From Xenopus tropicalis (lineage: Eukaryota > Chordata > Amphibia > Anura > Pipidae), in assembly GCF_000004195.4 (NCBI RefSeq), contig NC_030677.2, positions 178,224,872-178,288,871 of the forward strand: DNA of 64,000 bases. Direction: 5' to 3'. Below the pieces are notes generated by a model. It saw nothing but the letters and a program-made list of their open reading frames with translations. It was not told the DNA's origin and ran no database searches. Shown piece by piece: positions 10,620 to 22,613 of this stretch; position 1 is the first letter of the stretch; every line of letters starts with the position of its first letter. Made by a program: the position numbers and the translations under genes.

Positions 10620-13338
10620 GCCACCAAAACTAATCATAAAAAATGGAGTAGAGACAGGTTTGGGTGGAAAGAAGATGGATTCTGTTTTTGTTTGAGATAG
10701 AATTAATTCATGCAGAAGGCAACAGAACACCAGTTATATGTGAAAGTGTCTTGTGAGGTGATCTCCTGAATCTGTTTTATTCAGTTACCCTTGTTTGTAA
10801 AAATATTTTAAGACCCTTATTTGTTATTGTAAATGATTGTATAACACTAGGTAAATTGCCAGCTCCATATTTATAAACAATGATGTGTCTAAATACCTCT
10901 GCATTCTAGTGATATTGAACGCCAGATGCACTAAATAGGCACTTTAGATAGTGGATTAGAATTCTCACTTGTTGTTTATGAAGGCAGAGTAAAAAGAAGC
11001 AGCTCTGCTGTGTATGAAGTTTAACTTGGCCAGGCACATACCATCTTCTCTGCGCATGGCTTCCATCACAAGCCACAAACTAGCCTGCTGAAAGATGAAC
11101 AACTAAGTAAAGAGGATGAACACCAAACACTTTGTTCAGACAGGCAAAGGTTTAATCCCAGTGCTTGGGATGAGAGGCTGTGAGGTCTCGGCTTACACAC
11201 TCGACACTAAACAAACACAACCGGATGCTTCCCCCCAGCACAGGGATAGCACTGACCTGTCATTTCCAGCATTTTATGGTATCCATGCTCACTACATAAT
11301 TTAAAGGATCCTTCAATGCATACAAAGCCATGAATCATATTACATTACAGATCTTTTGTAACAGTTCTGTATTGTCACCTATCTATTTCAGGAAACAAAC
11401 AATGGTCCATTAGCTCACATTGACTTTTGGGTATTATTTTGTTTAGAACATTATTAGTGTATATATTTGAAAATCCTAAAATCCATTTTTGCAGACAAAA
11501 TTAGGGCTGGCCTCCATTACACAGATTGTATTTTAAAAACAATTTCAAGTGTTTTCCTTTGAATAATTGATATTTCCGATACCTGTTGTGATCAGTGTTT
11601 TGTATTTATTGTCAATGCAATATTAACAGTACGGGGAGCCCTGCACTTATTAAATTATTCCCATTGAAATCCACCAGAGGGCAGTGTGGCTTCCTTAACT
11701 CCTCCATACTAGTAGGTGCATCTATTTTTGCATTTTAGACTCTTTACGGCAGATAATTATAGTATCTTTATAGACCTCCCAAGCAAGGGGATGCCTTCCC
11801 TATTATGTAAATGTATTTATAAAGTGCCAACGTATTCTGCACTATGCAATAAAAGGGTGTACATACAAATACTGACCACTACAGGAGATAAAAAAAGTCA
11901 GCTCATTAAAAACCACCAATAAGGGAAATGTTATCCATTTGTATATTGCCATAGGTCACATCAGAATTCTCCATTTAAAAAACAAGTTATGACCTAAATG
12001 ATGACTTTCCTTAGTCAAATATCTAACAACTTAGTGGTCTAAGGTAGGATTGTTGGGCAGAATAGCATGGGTTGGGGGTGGGGGAAGGGTGACAACCCAG
12101 GGCTGATGCTGCAATTCATCCACCCCTGTGTGCAATATAAACCCTCATATGTAATAAAAAAAAACAGGACAAGAGGGTACGATGATACATTGGGGGCAGA
12201 GCAGTGACATATAGAGGAGGGGTCATGGCATTTGGGGGAGTATCTGTGCCTTGTGGGGGTGGAGCTGAAACTCAAAAAACATTTCAGACCCCAAACAGCC
12301 CTAAGATTAACCAAACTGTTAAAAACCAAACAGGTGGCAACACTGCACAAAGTTTGGCAAGGAGCAGCAATACACAGCAACCGCTGGCAGATATCCCTTC
12401 ACTTCTCTGGAGGATCCTTCTTTGCTTCAAAACTTTAGATTTTTAAATTGCAGTTTAGTGACTTTTCTGCAACTTTTTCCTGCACTTACTTTTTCAGTTC
12501 AGACATTTGTAGTAAATCTACCACTAAGAGTGCCAATAATTTTTCTCTATATATATTTCTTTGAGTCTTGACAAGTCAAAACAAGGCAATATATATGGGC
12601 AAAAATGTAAGTGGAGAAGAGCCATGCAAATCCCAATATTAACACGAAGAGGGGACGTTAGACACAGCTTAGTCATGATTAATAGGAGGATAAGACAAGG
12701 ACAGAGGGAAAGGATTCCTGACCTTATTTTTTACAGTGCTGTCTGACCCTCATTAAGTATTCTTATCTAAATACAATTCAGTTGGAAAAATCTGTTAAGA
12801 TAACATTACCCATGTCAATAGGTCAACCAGAAGAAATTTCACAGTTGTAAGCTTGTTTAATCACCTTTAAAAATCTGTTTTTCCTCTGGTGTCTTTAGAA
12901 ATCATTGCTCATTACCTAGTAAATGTAAAGTTTGCTTTCATTTGTATTTTTACAATCATAAACCAATACACACAGCTAAAATAAGGGCTTGCCAATAGAT
13001 CATTATTTTTTGATAGTAATTCTTTATAGGCAATTTTTTTGTATTTTTGTGAACACTATATATATTGGTTTAATATTTTTGTAAATGTATGCGTAAATGT
13101 AATATAGGTATTAAACTAAAAAGTTGAGGGAAATTTTTTTTTACATATGAAGAGATTCATGGTTTTGTTAAAAAATTACCTTGCATAGCTTTTTCTATTT
13201 TTGTTGCTTACTTTCAGTGATGATGTGGCAAAATATGTAATTATGATGTCTAGAAACAGGGTAACTAAAACTACTAGCATTTAAAATAGCATTGGAATAG
13301 TCAGAATTTTAAGTTCTGTGACCACAATATTGTAAATT
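10620..13338. other. Unassigned interval with repeat scraps
   Basis: No gene is supported. A short L2-type tail echo (TGTATTTATAAAGTGCCAAC) lies at about 11810. A dispersed repeat described separately lies at 12384-12530. Overlapping open frames on both strands at 12039-12446 show no known domain. Confidence 0.45.
12384..12530 (+). repeat. Dispersed repeat, copy 1
   Basis: It contains CAGATATCCCTTCACTTCTC, then GGATCCTTCTTTGCTTCAAA and ACTTTAGATTTTTAAATTGC, ending near TTGTAGTAAATCTACC. The same ordered words occur at 22.39-22.55 kb (CAGATATCCCTTCCCTTCCC, TTTTGCTTCAAAACTTTAGA). Both copies are probably right-hand parts of a MITE family whose end resembles TTTAGTAAAT. Confidence 0.6.
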
Positions 13339-13346
13339 ATTATCAT

Positions 13347-13852
13347 TAGGGATGTAGCGAACCTCAAAAAAAAAGTTTGAAAGTGCGAACCCCATAGACT
13401 TCAATGGGAAGGCGAACTTTAAAACCTAGAAAAGCCATTTCTGGCCAGAAAACTGATTTTAAAGTTGTTTAAAGGGTGCCACGACCTGGACAGTGGCATG
13501 CAGAAGGGGGATCAAGGGCAAAAATTTCTCAGAAAAATACGTTGTTGACACAGCGTTGCGCAAAAACACAAGCTATTCCTATGTATACGCAAAGACAGCT
13601 GGCAGACCTAGCGGAAATACGCGGCGTTTTTTGCTATTTCGCACTATTAGCACCATGGAAACGGTAGGCTGAAAAACACCATGTGTGGCTTGTGCAGCGT
13701 TTTTAGGCCGAGAAAAAACGCAGCGAAAAAAATGAAGAGGAAAAACGCCTAAGGCGAACCCAAATTGTGAACATCGCGAAAAGTTCGCGAACTTGCGAAC
13801 ACCCGATGTTCGCGCAAATTAGTTCGCCGGCGAACAGTTCGCTACATCTCTA
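13347..13852. mobile_element. hAT-like MITE with intact 8-bp target duplication
   Basis: The ends TAGGGATGTAGCGAAC and (reversed) TAGAGATGTAGCGAAC are inverted repeats. They are flanked by a perfect 8-bp direct repeat ATTATCAT (13339-13346 and 13853-13860). Eight-base duplications and TAGGG-type ends are hallmarks of hAT transposons. The interior is rich in GCGAAC, ACGC and CGTTTT words and codes for nothing. The open frame at 13476-13667 is spurious. The intact duplication suggests a fairly recent insertion. Confidence 0.88.
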
Positions 13853-13924
13853 ATTATCATAACCGCTAATTTCATATTTTTCAGGATTTTATGGGCTTCA
13901 TTGTCCAGTTCAAGTCTGATTACC

Positions 13925-13926
<2 letters not shown>

Positions 13927-13958
<32 letters not shown>
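13927..13958. repeat. (TA)n microsatellite
   Basis: About 16 TA repeats. The repeat sits within the short open frame at 13819-14004, which is therefore not credible. Confidence 0.95.
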
Positions 13959-13965
<7 letters not shown>

Positions 13966-14235
13966 TATAAATTTGACATAAAAGAAGAAGAAGCTACCCA
14001 GCAAGAAGTACAGGCCATTGGCTCCAGGTGCAAACCAAAAACCAAAATTTAATTGGATGCATTATCCTTGAATGATGATTTGAATAAAATCTTTAATAGA
14101 GGCAGCCCAAAAAGTACATTTTACAAGGGTAAAAGCCAAATTCACTAGGGGTGCCAATTTGTTATGGTTGTACAAATTACAAGTAGTTACAAGTGGCAGC
14201 CAAAGGTCTATCCTTCCATTTTCTAACTTGTAATA

Positions 14236-14482
14236 CAGGTATGACGTACGTGAACCAGAAACCCATTATCCAGAAAGCTTTCAGTACGGAAGGCCATCTC
14301 CCATAGACTCTGTTTTCATCAAATAATTACATTTTATAAAAATATTTTACTTTTTCTCTGTAATAATAAAGTACCTTGTACGTGATCCCGACAAAGATAT
14401 AAATAATCCTTATTGGAGGTAAAACAATCCTATTGGGTTTATTTATTGTTTAAATATCTTTTAGTAGAGTTATGGAGTAAGT
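14236..14482 (-). mobile_element. Truncated hAT-like MITE (CAGGTATGGGA family)
   Basis: It starts CAGGTATGACGTACG and shows, in reverse order relative to 8434-8759, GGCCATCTCCCATAGACTC, TTTTTCTCTGTAATAATAAA and AATCCTTATTGGAGGTAAAA. Similarity fades after GTAGAGTTATGGAG, before the second terminus would be reached. Confidence 0.75.
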
Positions 14483-15295
14483 ATGGAGAAGGAAAGATGT
14501 CAAAGTAATGCCAAATTAACTGCAGCTGTATGTAATATGTATGAAGAACTTTGGGTGGTGATTGTACACATTCAGCCAGGGCTTCTATTAGTACTGATAG
14601 CAGTTGCTGTACTATTGATAACAAACCAACATCAGCTATTTTTCTGCTTTATTATTCAAGTTTTTAAGTTAGGCTCATTATTCGCTGTTCACAAGCACAA
14701 ATCTACACATCTAAAATTTTATTACATAAACAGTCAAAAGGTGAACAGGAAATTGGTGTAATGCCGGCAATTTTTCTGACCCTTTATCTGACCCTTTATG
14801 GATGGCCCAAAGCCCCTTCTTTATCACTCTAGAGAGTGAAGATCAAAGATTGCTAAATATAAAAAAAAAGAGAAAAAAATCATTTCTTATTGATATCTAA
14901 GCACATCAAATCATAAATCTAAAGCACTGCACTTCAAAAGGTATACAAAGATAAATTGCACATCAAAATTAAACAGACACAGGAATTCGGAAGTGCTCAG
15001 TTGACCTTTATCAGATAGAGGATTCAATCGGTTAGAAAAGTGGAAAACTTAATAGCTGGTTACTTCATTTTAAGAAGGATATTAAAGAGAATTATCTGAT
15101 AGATTCATGTTATTGAAACAAAGAAAGATGCAAATAACATGTCTTGATTATATGAATGATCAGAGATTCCTCTTTCAAATTCAGGTCTTGTTACCTACAA
15201 CAAGGGTGTTCCATTTATTAAAACAAATAATATTGGGTCTGTCAGACTGGCCTTCCATAGGGGGTTGTATATCAATACTCAGATTGAAGTTTTTT
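14483..15295. other. Unassigned interval
   Basis: No gene is supported. The 92-codon open frame at 14483-14761 has a hydrophobic middle (LLLVLIAVAVLLI) but starts at the edge of a MITE and has no recognised family, so I treat it as chance. Confidence 0.4.
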
Positions 15296-15650
15296 CTATG
15301 ATTCATTTTTTTGTGCTAAAACTTTCAAAATTCAAATTATGATTTCAAAAACTTGTTTGATATTTATTTTACGCAAAAAAATCCAAAAACTTAAATGTAA
15401 AACTTCAGCATCTAAAAGCTTTTGAGTTCTTACAGAAGTGAGTTTTTCAAAAACTTTTGATGGTTTGACTCATTGAAAGTAATGGTAGAATACTTGATAA
15501 TAATACTTAATATTAATTAAGTATGTCCTTTTTTACTGTTTAATTTGATGATTTTTTTAATAAACATTTGAGTTTGGTAAGATTTCAAGTTTATTCAAAG
15601 TGGAAAATATCTCTAAAATTCACAAATTTGAAAATTGGTAAATAAACCCA
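15296..15650 (+). mobile_element. AAACTC-family MITE copy
   Basis: It shares ordered words with 1580-1960: ACTTAAATGTAAAACTTC, CATTGAAAGTAATGGTAGAA, ACATTTGAGTTTGGTA and TTTGAAAATTGGTAAATAAA. Both termini are weak, so the limits are approximate. It is non-coding. Confidence 0.5.
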
Positions 15651-16059
15651 ATAGTACTAGAGGATCCCAGTTTGCAACAGCCAAGGACAAATCTCATCCT
15701 AAGCCTCTTTTATTTTCACAATGGAACAATACTCCTTTTAACAAAACCTTTAGCACCATCTACAACGAAAAGTGGGCTCTTGGTGTCTGGTTCTCTTTTG
15801 GGTTTTCTTCTACCAATAGAGCTTAGCATGCTACTTCAATCCTGCCCCATTTCCCTGTATCCCAATCCATTTACCAGGAATGAATAGGGCTAGTTAAGGA
15901 AATGCTATGGTTAAGAAGCAAAAGCTAGTGTAGTCTACATCACTATTGGAGCATTCTTTGTTCTGTTGGGGAGTTTATATTCTGTATATAACAATGGCTC
16001 CTATTGAAAAAACAAAAAATGATAGAGCTTCTCCACCCAAAAACTAATTTAAAGATGTG

Positions 16060-16370
16060 ACTAGGACTGAACACATTTTTACATCTTGTACAAATTTGCA
16101 GCAAAGTTCATGTTTTCACAATTGGTGAAAACTATCATGAATCTGCTCTAGAATGTCACCATGTGCTTTGTTTCACAGAACAAATTGTTTTTTCATGCAT
16201 TAAAAAAAAACAAGAAAAAATGTCCTTTGATGCCAATGTATTTGGCATGAGGGAAAACTTGAGAAACAAATGCCCATTGACTCCAATACGTTTGGTGCAA
16301 GTAAAAACACAGTGAAAAGATGCTGCTCTTCCAAAACTCTGCTATTTAACAGATTTCATTTTCATGGCCC
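16060..16370. mobile_element. Decayed hAT-like MITE (TAGTGATGAG family)
   Basis: It contains AAATGCCCATTGACTCCAAT next to ACGTTTGG, and TTTGATGCCAATGTATTTGG, words typical of the cores at 3.1-3.4 kb. No clear termini are visible. Confidence 0.35.
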
Positions 16371-18604
16371 TGAGAAGTAAGAGAAGTAATTGAGCTGGTG
16401 TATCCTTAACTTTTGGATTTAGTCAAATAACCAATACTCCACAAAAGAATTATACAAGTACTGAACTAAATCAGAACACTAATGTGCATATTCACATTGG
16501 AGAAAAAAAATAAATATTCCAGCATTTTTACAAAAAATTCACATTCAGAAGTTCAAACTTCCAATATTTTTCCTTTGTGATTGCCCCCTGTTCCTACCCT
16601 TAGTTTGTCCCTGTGTTTCACCTTTTCCCAGTCATCAGCTTTCCCATGTCACTCCCTATCTCACATACAGAGGCTGATTCATTAATTTTTGAGATCACAT
16701 GCTCCAAAAAAAAGGGCTAAACTTGACCAACTTTTTTCCTGTGTATTTTGTCATTCATTTTCAGCGAGGCTGGAAAATCTGAACTGTTTTAGAAATCCAA
16801 AAAAAACCCTTAACATCAACCCGCTTGAATACTTCAGATACACCCATCGTTGACGTTTATAGAATGCAAGATTTTAGGAGACAGATTTCTTCATTGAAAT
16901 TTTCAAAACATTTTTTCTTAATGAATCTCAAAAATTAGAGTTTGAAAAACTCAAACTCAAATATATATTCAACATTGCAGATTTTTGTTTCAAAATCACA
17001 GACCTCCCCACAATCTTCTCATTTCTACCCACAGTGTTAAATGAATCAGATAGCCAGCCATAATTTGAGTTTAAACTGAATGCCTTAATCCTAATTAGGA
17101 TAAGGCAAATTCTCTTACTGTCTTGTGGAACACCTGAACAATGCTCTGTAGCTGTATATTTGTGAGTTAGAATTAAGGCAGAGGTGTAAAGAAAATGAAA
17201 TTTTGATATTTGCAGAATCATTTCTTTCATCACATCATAAGCCGCCATGGTCAGGAAAAATTGTCCAATTACCAAAAAAAGGAGAGATAGTGTATTACTT
17301 AGCACCTTGTACCATGGCACAATGTCTGGCACCAACTGGCGCCATGAAATCACATAAGGAAAGTGAACCTGCTATGAAACAACATATTTGAAGTTACTGG
17401 GTGGCCGTGTGAAATGTAAACAAAAACAGTATGCAAGAAAACTTTACTTACATTATAAGTGATAAAACATATCCTAGGGCTTACATTCCTCCATAGCACA
17501 TTACTCTGGATTTATTTATGCTAAACTGCTAACAACATAACAAATTACAGTTACATTTTGTATTTTTACAGGCAGTTTCGGTCAAAATCAGTTCAACTGC
17601 AGATTATCATTTAGGGATTTTGTAGAGAAAAAATCCCGCAGGCAGCTGTATGGTAGGTGGCTTTACATACTGAGCTCCAATGATTCTATTGTTGGAGGCT
17701 AAAATGGGGAATTTTTCAGAACTTCACTATTGTGCCTGGATGATCCTACATTAAATTTGATGTTCTAGAACCCTTTTGGATTTTCCCACATAAAATATAC
17801 GATAGCAGTGCAAGTGCAGTTATATTGCAAGATCTACATGTTATGGAGGTGTTATTCTGATTTTAATGAATGATTAAATGAATGACGCAAAAGGAAGGGA
17901 TTGGGTTACACATCTACCCAGAAAAGTTGTATATAGTGTAAACAAAGTGTCATGCTAAGCTGTGTAAAATTAATCTTCACTTTCTTCATCACAAGTGGAA
18001 TCACATATTTTTTTTTGTCTACAGTACACTGGGTGGTTAATACCAGGACCTCCGCTTGCACTCCAATTTTTTATATTGTTTTTGTTGGATAGTATGATGA
18101 GAATATCTAAACATTCCTTCTACCACCAAAAAGCTAAAATGAACACACCTGCATTATTATTCATTCATGTTTACTGTAGTGATATTCAATGATGTACAAA
18201 CTAAGGGATTTCCTGAAGTAAATATTGTAGTCCCAGTAAAGCATCAGTTGGCCAAGTTGTGCTTAATGAGTACTAAGGGAGAAATGGGATCTCATGCTCC
18301 TTTCTGAGTGGTTCACCATTGGAACCCTCAGCTGTAACTTAACTATCCCAACTGGAGTTGTATTGATTGATATTATTAATTTAGAAAGAGCTTTTCTTTG
18401 GTACAGAGAAAGAGAAGACATGCCATAACCCTGTCTGCAGAAATCAGTTAAAAAGAGGGCACCAAACAGAGGAGCTACCATCAGCCTCATCACCCTACCA
18501 TGACAAAAATTATTGTTTATGTTTTTTATTTATATAGTGCTATTTGTGTCTTTTCTCTGGCTCATGATTTACACTGTGTGTATTACCAACAGTAGAATAC
18601 CATT
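16371..18604. other. Unassigned interval
   Basis: No gene is supported. The part at 16670-16990, beginning GAGGCTGATTCATTAATTTT and ending with AAACTCAAACTCAAAT, may be another decayed MITE. The longest open frame (141 codons, 16928-17353, minus) crosses it and has no known motif. Confidence 0.4.
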
Positions 18605-18777
18605 CAGTGTTGAACACCCAAGCTGCTACCCCAGGGGCCCCCACTTTCTGACGCCCTCCCCCCCTGCTAGTGAGCATACCTTGTACTTAACTTTGCTGCA
18701 ATTGGGGAAAGGAGGTCAGCAGGAGGTGGCACCCACTGAGTTTTTTCCCAGTGTCCCTCTGGCCCAGTCCGATCCTG
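18605..18777 (-). mobile_element. Short hAT-like MITE (CAGGGTCGGACTGGG family)
   Basis: Read in reverse the right end is CAGGATCGGACTGGGCCAG, close to the ends of 35291-35584 and 27951-28227. The flanks ATACCATT (18597-18604) and ATATCATT (18778-18785) match at 7 of 8 positions, a probable hAT-type target duplication. The left terminus CAGTGTTGAAC is a poorer match, so the copy is decayed or internally deleted. Confidence 0.6.
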
Positions 18778-20726
18778 ATATCATTTTAGTAAGATTGATA
18801 GACTAGATCTTGGAGAGCTCTGAGTCTAAATGCTAGGGAGACAATGTCTCATCCATTGTGAATTGCTGCCCTATTTTGTGTGTGAATTACCCACCCACTT
18901 AGACTGTATGCTTTATGAAGCAGGTAGAATTAATTGTAGTTTTCAACAAAGTGGAAAAAGGCTCTTTGCAGCCCCGGCTGCACCCAGTACCCTTTGCTAG
19001 GGTGCAGTAATACAAATAAATGGAAACAGCAGCACTCTGGTTACTTTGTGGAACCCAAAGGCACAAAGGCAACATTTGGGTGTTACTCTAGCCCTTTATC
19101 ACCTATAAACACAAATACAATCAAGTGTTATATACCCTGGGGATGAGAAGGGACAACAGTGCTTACCCCTATTTTACCCATGATGCTCAGTGAACAACAT
19201 ACTATCCATTAAAGTGCACAGGTTCAGTACTTGAGAACAAAAACAAGTGTCCATGATATCTTTCAGCAATTCTAATGTATCCTGCGACAACTGTTTTGTG
19301 AAACATACACATATAATGTGAAAAGTGACAAAAATTTACTCCATATTCATAACAAGTATTCAAAACAATAGTTATTGCCTTACTTCAGCACACATCTGTC
19401 TATCAGGTATCTGGTCATTTCTTCATAGCTCTAGTGTCAGGTTCTGGCACTGAATTCAGCATGTTGTAGAAACCATACAGAAGGTTAAGAAAAGACTCAA
19501 GCAATTTAAATCCAATATATGTTGTTACCTGTTACAGTTGCCTATAGCTGTGCACTGAAATTAAACATTCACTTTCATAGTTAAGATACCAAGTTATTGA
19601 CAATGTAGACCCACTTAGACAAGGTGGTGATAGACAGTGAATGCTTAAGAGCCTGGAAATGCACAGGATTGGTTGGCCTTAATAGGGAATTACCCCTATG
19701 CTGCTTATATGTGTAAGTGCTTGTTTTTATGAAATACTTACATTTTAATTTCTGTTTACTAAAGCGCCTTTCTATATGTTCCAGGACAGTGACATTTAAA
19801 GATGTGGAAACTTCAGATCCAATTCTGGGTCGATTTGTCCCCTGAATTGAGCCTTGGAGCCAGAAAGAGATTTACACAGTTACCTGACAGAAGTATACTG
19901 AAGTAAGGTACTAACTATTGCTTAGAATATTGGTTATGAATATGGAGTGAATTTCCACAGGATATGTGTGTCACAGAGCTCTTATGCAGCAAAGAACCTC
20001 TATCCTCTTGTAAATGTATTTTTGTATTTATTCATATTATATTATTGTATCGATCCCCTTTCTGTTCTATAACTGCATTTTAATGTAAAGTGCTGCATAC
20101 AGAAAACAGGGTTACAAACAGGGTTACATTATATGGAACAGCAGAAGCAGAACACTGATCTCAATTAACATTTGTCAAATACTTAAGAACATATATACAA
20201 TGTAAATGAAAGAATGAGGACTCAATAAATGAATATAGATGGGTTAACAATTATTTTGATGTGTGTCAGTAGAACAGTGTTGCTTATTAAGCATTACAAA
20301 AATAGTTTTGCTACGGTATATATCTCACCTGTACTTCTTGCCTGTGTCATAGAAAGGACTTCAAAGGTCTCCTTTGGGGAATTGTTGCTGCTGTTTCACA
20401 AATTGTCAGCAATGTTATTGAATTTTCCGTTCTTTTAATGTCTGCATGATGAGTTGTATCCGTGGAAATGCCATACATTGAATAATATATTAGTCCCTCC
20501 CCAACATGAGCACTCTTTCTATTATTTGCATTTGCTTTTAAAGTGTGCCTAGCTAAGCATTTCTATTGGATTCGTAAGTTGAATTTTCTACATATAATAA
20601 AACTAAGTAATTATATTTCGCATGTTTAACTAAAGCAGACAATACATTTGCTCTCCCCGTCACCCCAGTTTCTGCCATACAGCCAATATTAAATATTAAA
20701 CCTTAGTACTGCATGACTGTTGACAC
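18778..20726. other. Unassigned interval
   Basis: No gene is supported. At 19070-19101 CAACATTTGGGTGTTACTC followed by TAGCCCTTTATCA is an inverted relative of the GAAACGTTG motif (see findings). The rest shows no recognised repeat. Confidence 0.45.
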
Positions 20727-20729
20727 TTA

Positions 20730-21764
20730 GGGGCACATTTACTAAGACACGAATTCGAATCCGAATTGGGAAAATTCTGATTGGAAAACGAACATTTTGC
20801 GACTTTTTCGTATTTTTTGCGAATTTTCGGCGCCTTTACGACTTTGCGGAAATTGTCGCGACTTTTTCGTTACCAATACGATTTGCGCGAAAAAACGTGA
20901 GTTTTTCGTAGCCATTACGATGCGCTCGTATCTTGTCGCGACTTTTTCGTATTGAGCGCTCGTAAGCGGCGGGCGAAATTTTAGACTTAGCATGATTTTG
21001 GAAGCCTCCCATAGGACTCAATGGCACCCTGCAGCTCCAACCCGGCCCAAGGAAAGTCTCCCATAGGGCTCAATGGCACTCTGCAGCTCCAACCTGGCCC
21101 AAGGAAAGTCTCCCATAGGGCTCAATGGCACTCTGCAGCTCCAACCCGGCCCCAAGGAAAGTCTCCCATAGGGCTCAATGGCACTCTGCAGCTCCAACCC
21201 GGCCCAAGGAAAGTCTCCCATAGGGCTCAATAGCACTCTGCAGCTCCAACCTGGCCCAAGGAAAGTCTCCCATAGGGCTCAATGGCACTCTGCAGCTCCA
21301 ACCCGGCCCAAGGAAAGTCTCCCATAGGGCTCAATGGCACTCTGCAGCTCCAACCCGGCCCAAGGAAAGTCTCCCATAGGGCTCAATGGCACTCTGCAGC
21401 TCCAACCCGGCCCAAGGAAAGTCTCCCATAGGGCTCAATGGCACTCTGCAGCTCCAACCTGGCCCAAGGAAAGTCTCCCATAGGGCTCAATGGCACTCTG
21501 CAGCTCCAACCTGGCCCAAGAAAAGTCCCCATACTGAAGCTTGAATGAATCCGAATCTTTTGTACTCAGCGCGAAAGCTGCGAAAAAGTCGCGACTTTTT
21601 GCGCAAGTATTAACGCTACGAAAAAATCGCCAGATTTTGCGCAACATTCGGAATGGCAACGATAAAGTCGCGACAATTATCCGAAAAATCACAAAATACC
21701 GATCATTACGAAAAAAACACAATCGGATGCATTCGGCCCGTTCGTGAGTAAGTAAATGGGCCCC
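20730..21764 (+). mobile_element. Harbinger-like MITE carrying a 52-bp array
   Basis: The left end GGGGCACATTTACTAAG and the right end (reversed) GGGGCCCATTTACTTACTC are inverted. Both are flanked by TTA (20727-20729 and 21765-21767). The arms consist of TTTTTCGTA/CGAAAAAGTCGCGAC-type motifs as in the copy at 64-440. The middle is occupied by about ten units of the 52-bp minisatellite. Right of the array is ACTGAAGCTTGAATGAATCC, matching the junction at 6995. It is non-coding: open frames on both strands at 21018-21236 come from the stop-poor repeat. Confidence 0.85.
21003..21528 (+). repeat. 52-bp minisatellite, about 10 units
   Basis: The same unit and orientation as 5680-6994. The first GCCCAA is at 21045 and the last at 21514. 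Spacing is 52 bp except for one extra C near 21150 (GGCCCCAAGG). The last unit is slightly altered (CCCAAGAAAAGTCCCC). Confidence 0.95.
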
Positions 21765-21767
21765 TTA

Positions 21768-22258
21768 GAGGCCGATTTACCAATCCACGAACGGATCGAA
21801 AGCGTCCGAATGAGTTTTTTTCGTAATGATTGGTATTTTGCGATTTTTTCGTTGCCATCGCGACTTTTTCGTAAATTGACGCGACTTTTTCATAGCCGTT
21901 ACGACTTGCACGAATTGTCGCAACTTTTTCATCGGTGTCACGAAAAAAAACGTACTGTCGCGCCGAGTACGAAAGTTTCGGATTCATTCAAGCTTCAGTA
22001 TCATGACTTTCCTTGACCAGGTTGGAGCTGCAGAGTGCCATTGAGTCCTAAGTCGTAACGGCTACGAAAAAGTCGCAACAATTCGTGCAAGTCGTACTGT
22101 CTACGAAAAAGTCGCGACAATTTGCCCAAGTTGTAACGGTTACGAAAAAGTGACAATTCACGGAAAAGTCCCAACGGAGACGAAAAAATTGCAAAAAAGT
22201 CGCAAAATGTTAGTTTCCAATCCGATTTTTCGGATTCGTGGATTAGTAAATCAGCCCC
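21768..22258 (-). mobile_element. Harbinger-like MITE with a single 52-bp unit
   Basis: It begins directly after the TTA shared with the preceding element: GAGGCCGATTTACCAATCCA, and read in reverse the right end is GGGGCTGATTTACTAATCC. The right flank is TTG, one change from TTA. At 22005-22050 it holds one inverted copy of the minisatellite unit (GACTTTCCTTGACCAGGTTG, then GAGCTGCAGAGTGCCATTGAG). That copy is flanked by the same CATTCAAGCTTCAGTATCAT junction as the array-bearing copies. This looks like the state before array expansion. Confidence 0.85.
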
Positions 22259-22261
22259 TTG

Positions 22262-22560
22262 GGGACCATTTACTAACCATCGCATTTTTTTTTATTCATA
22301 TTTTTAGCACTAAAAGTTGTGACTGTTTGGAGATTTACTATGGATCAAAACGGCTAAATATCTGAATCAGACAATTCGCCAGCTAAAGCCTGCCAAGATC
22401 ACGTAGAAGTCAGATATCCCTTCCCTTCCCTGGTGGATCTTTCTTTTGCTTCAAAACTTTAGAGATTTTAGATTTTTGACACTGTTTGTTTGTGCAACAA
22501 TTTCAGTGCAGACTTTTTAATTTCAGATTTTTTAGTAAATGTCAGACATTCGTGGAACTG
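22262..22560. mobile_element. Related GGGGACCATTTACTAA MITE, decayed
   Basis: The left end GGGGACCATTTACTAACC sits four bases beyond the previous element. The right end near TTTAGTAAATGTCAGACATT is a rough inverse. The interior holds copy 2 of the dispersed repeat also at 12384-12530 (CAGATATCCCTTCCCTTCCC). Confidence 0.55.
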
Positions 22561-22613
22561 AGTTAAGATGAAAAAAAAAAAGGAAGAAAAATGAGAAATG
22601 TTAGAGATCCTAA

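Noticed and set aside
16928..17353. 141-codon minus-strand frame, the longest non-repetitive one
   Set aside because: No family motif, it runs through MITE-like sequence at one end, and no splice or start context convinces.
21018..21236. Open frames on both strands in the 52-bp array
   Set aside because: The unit is stop-poor in several frames and 52 is not a multiple of three. Simultaneous openness of both strands is a repeat artefact.
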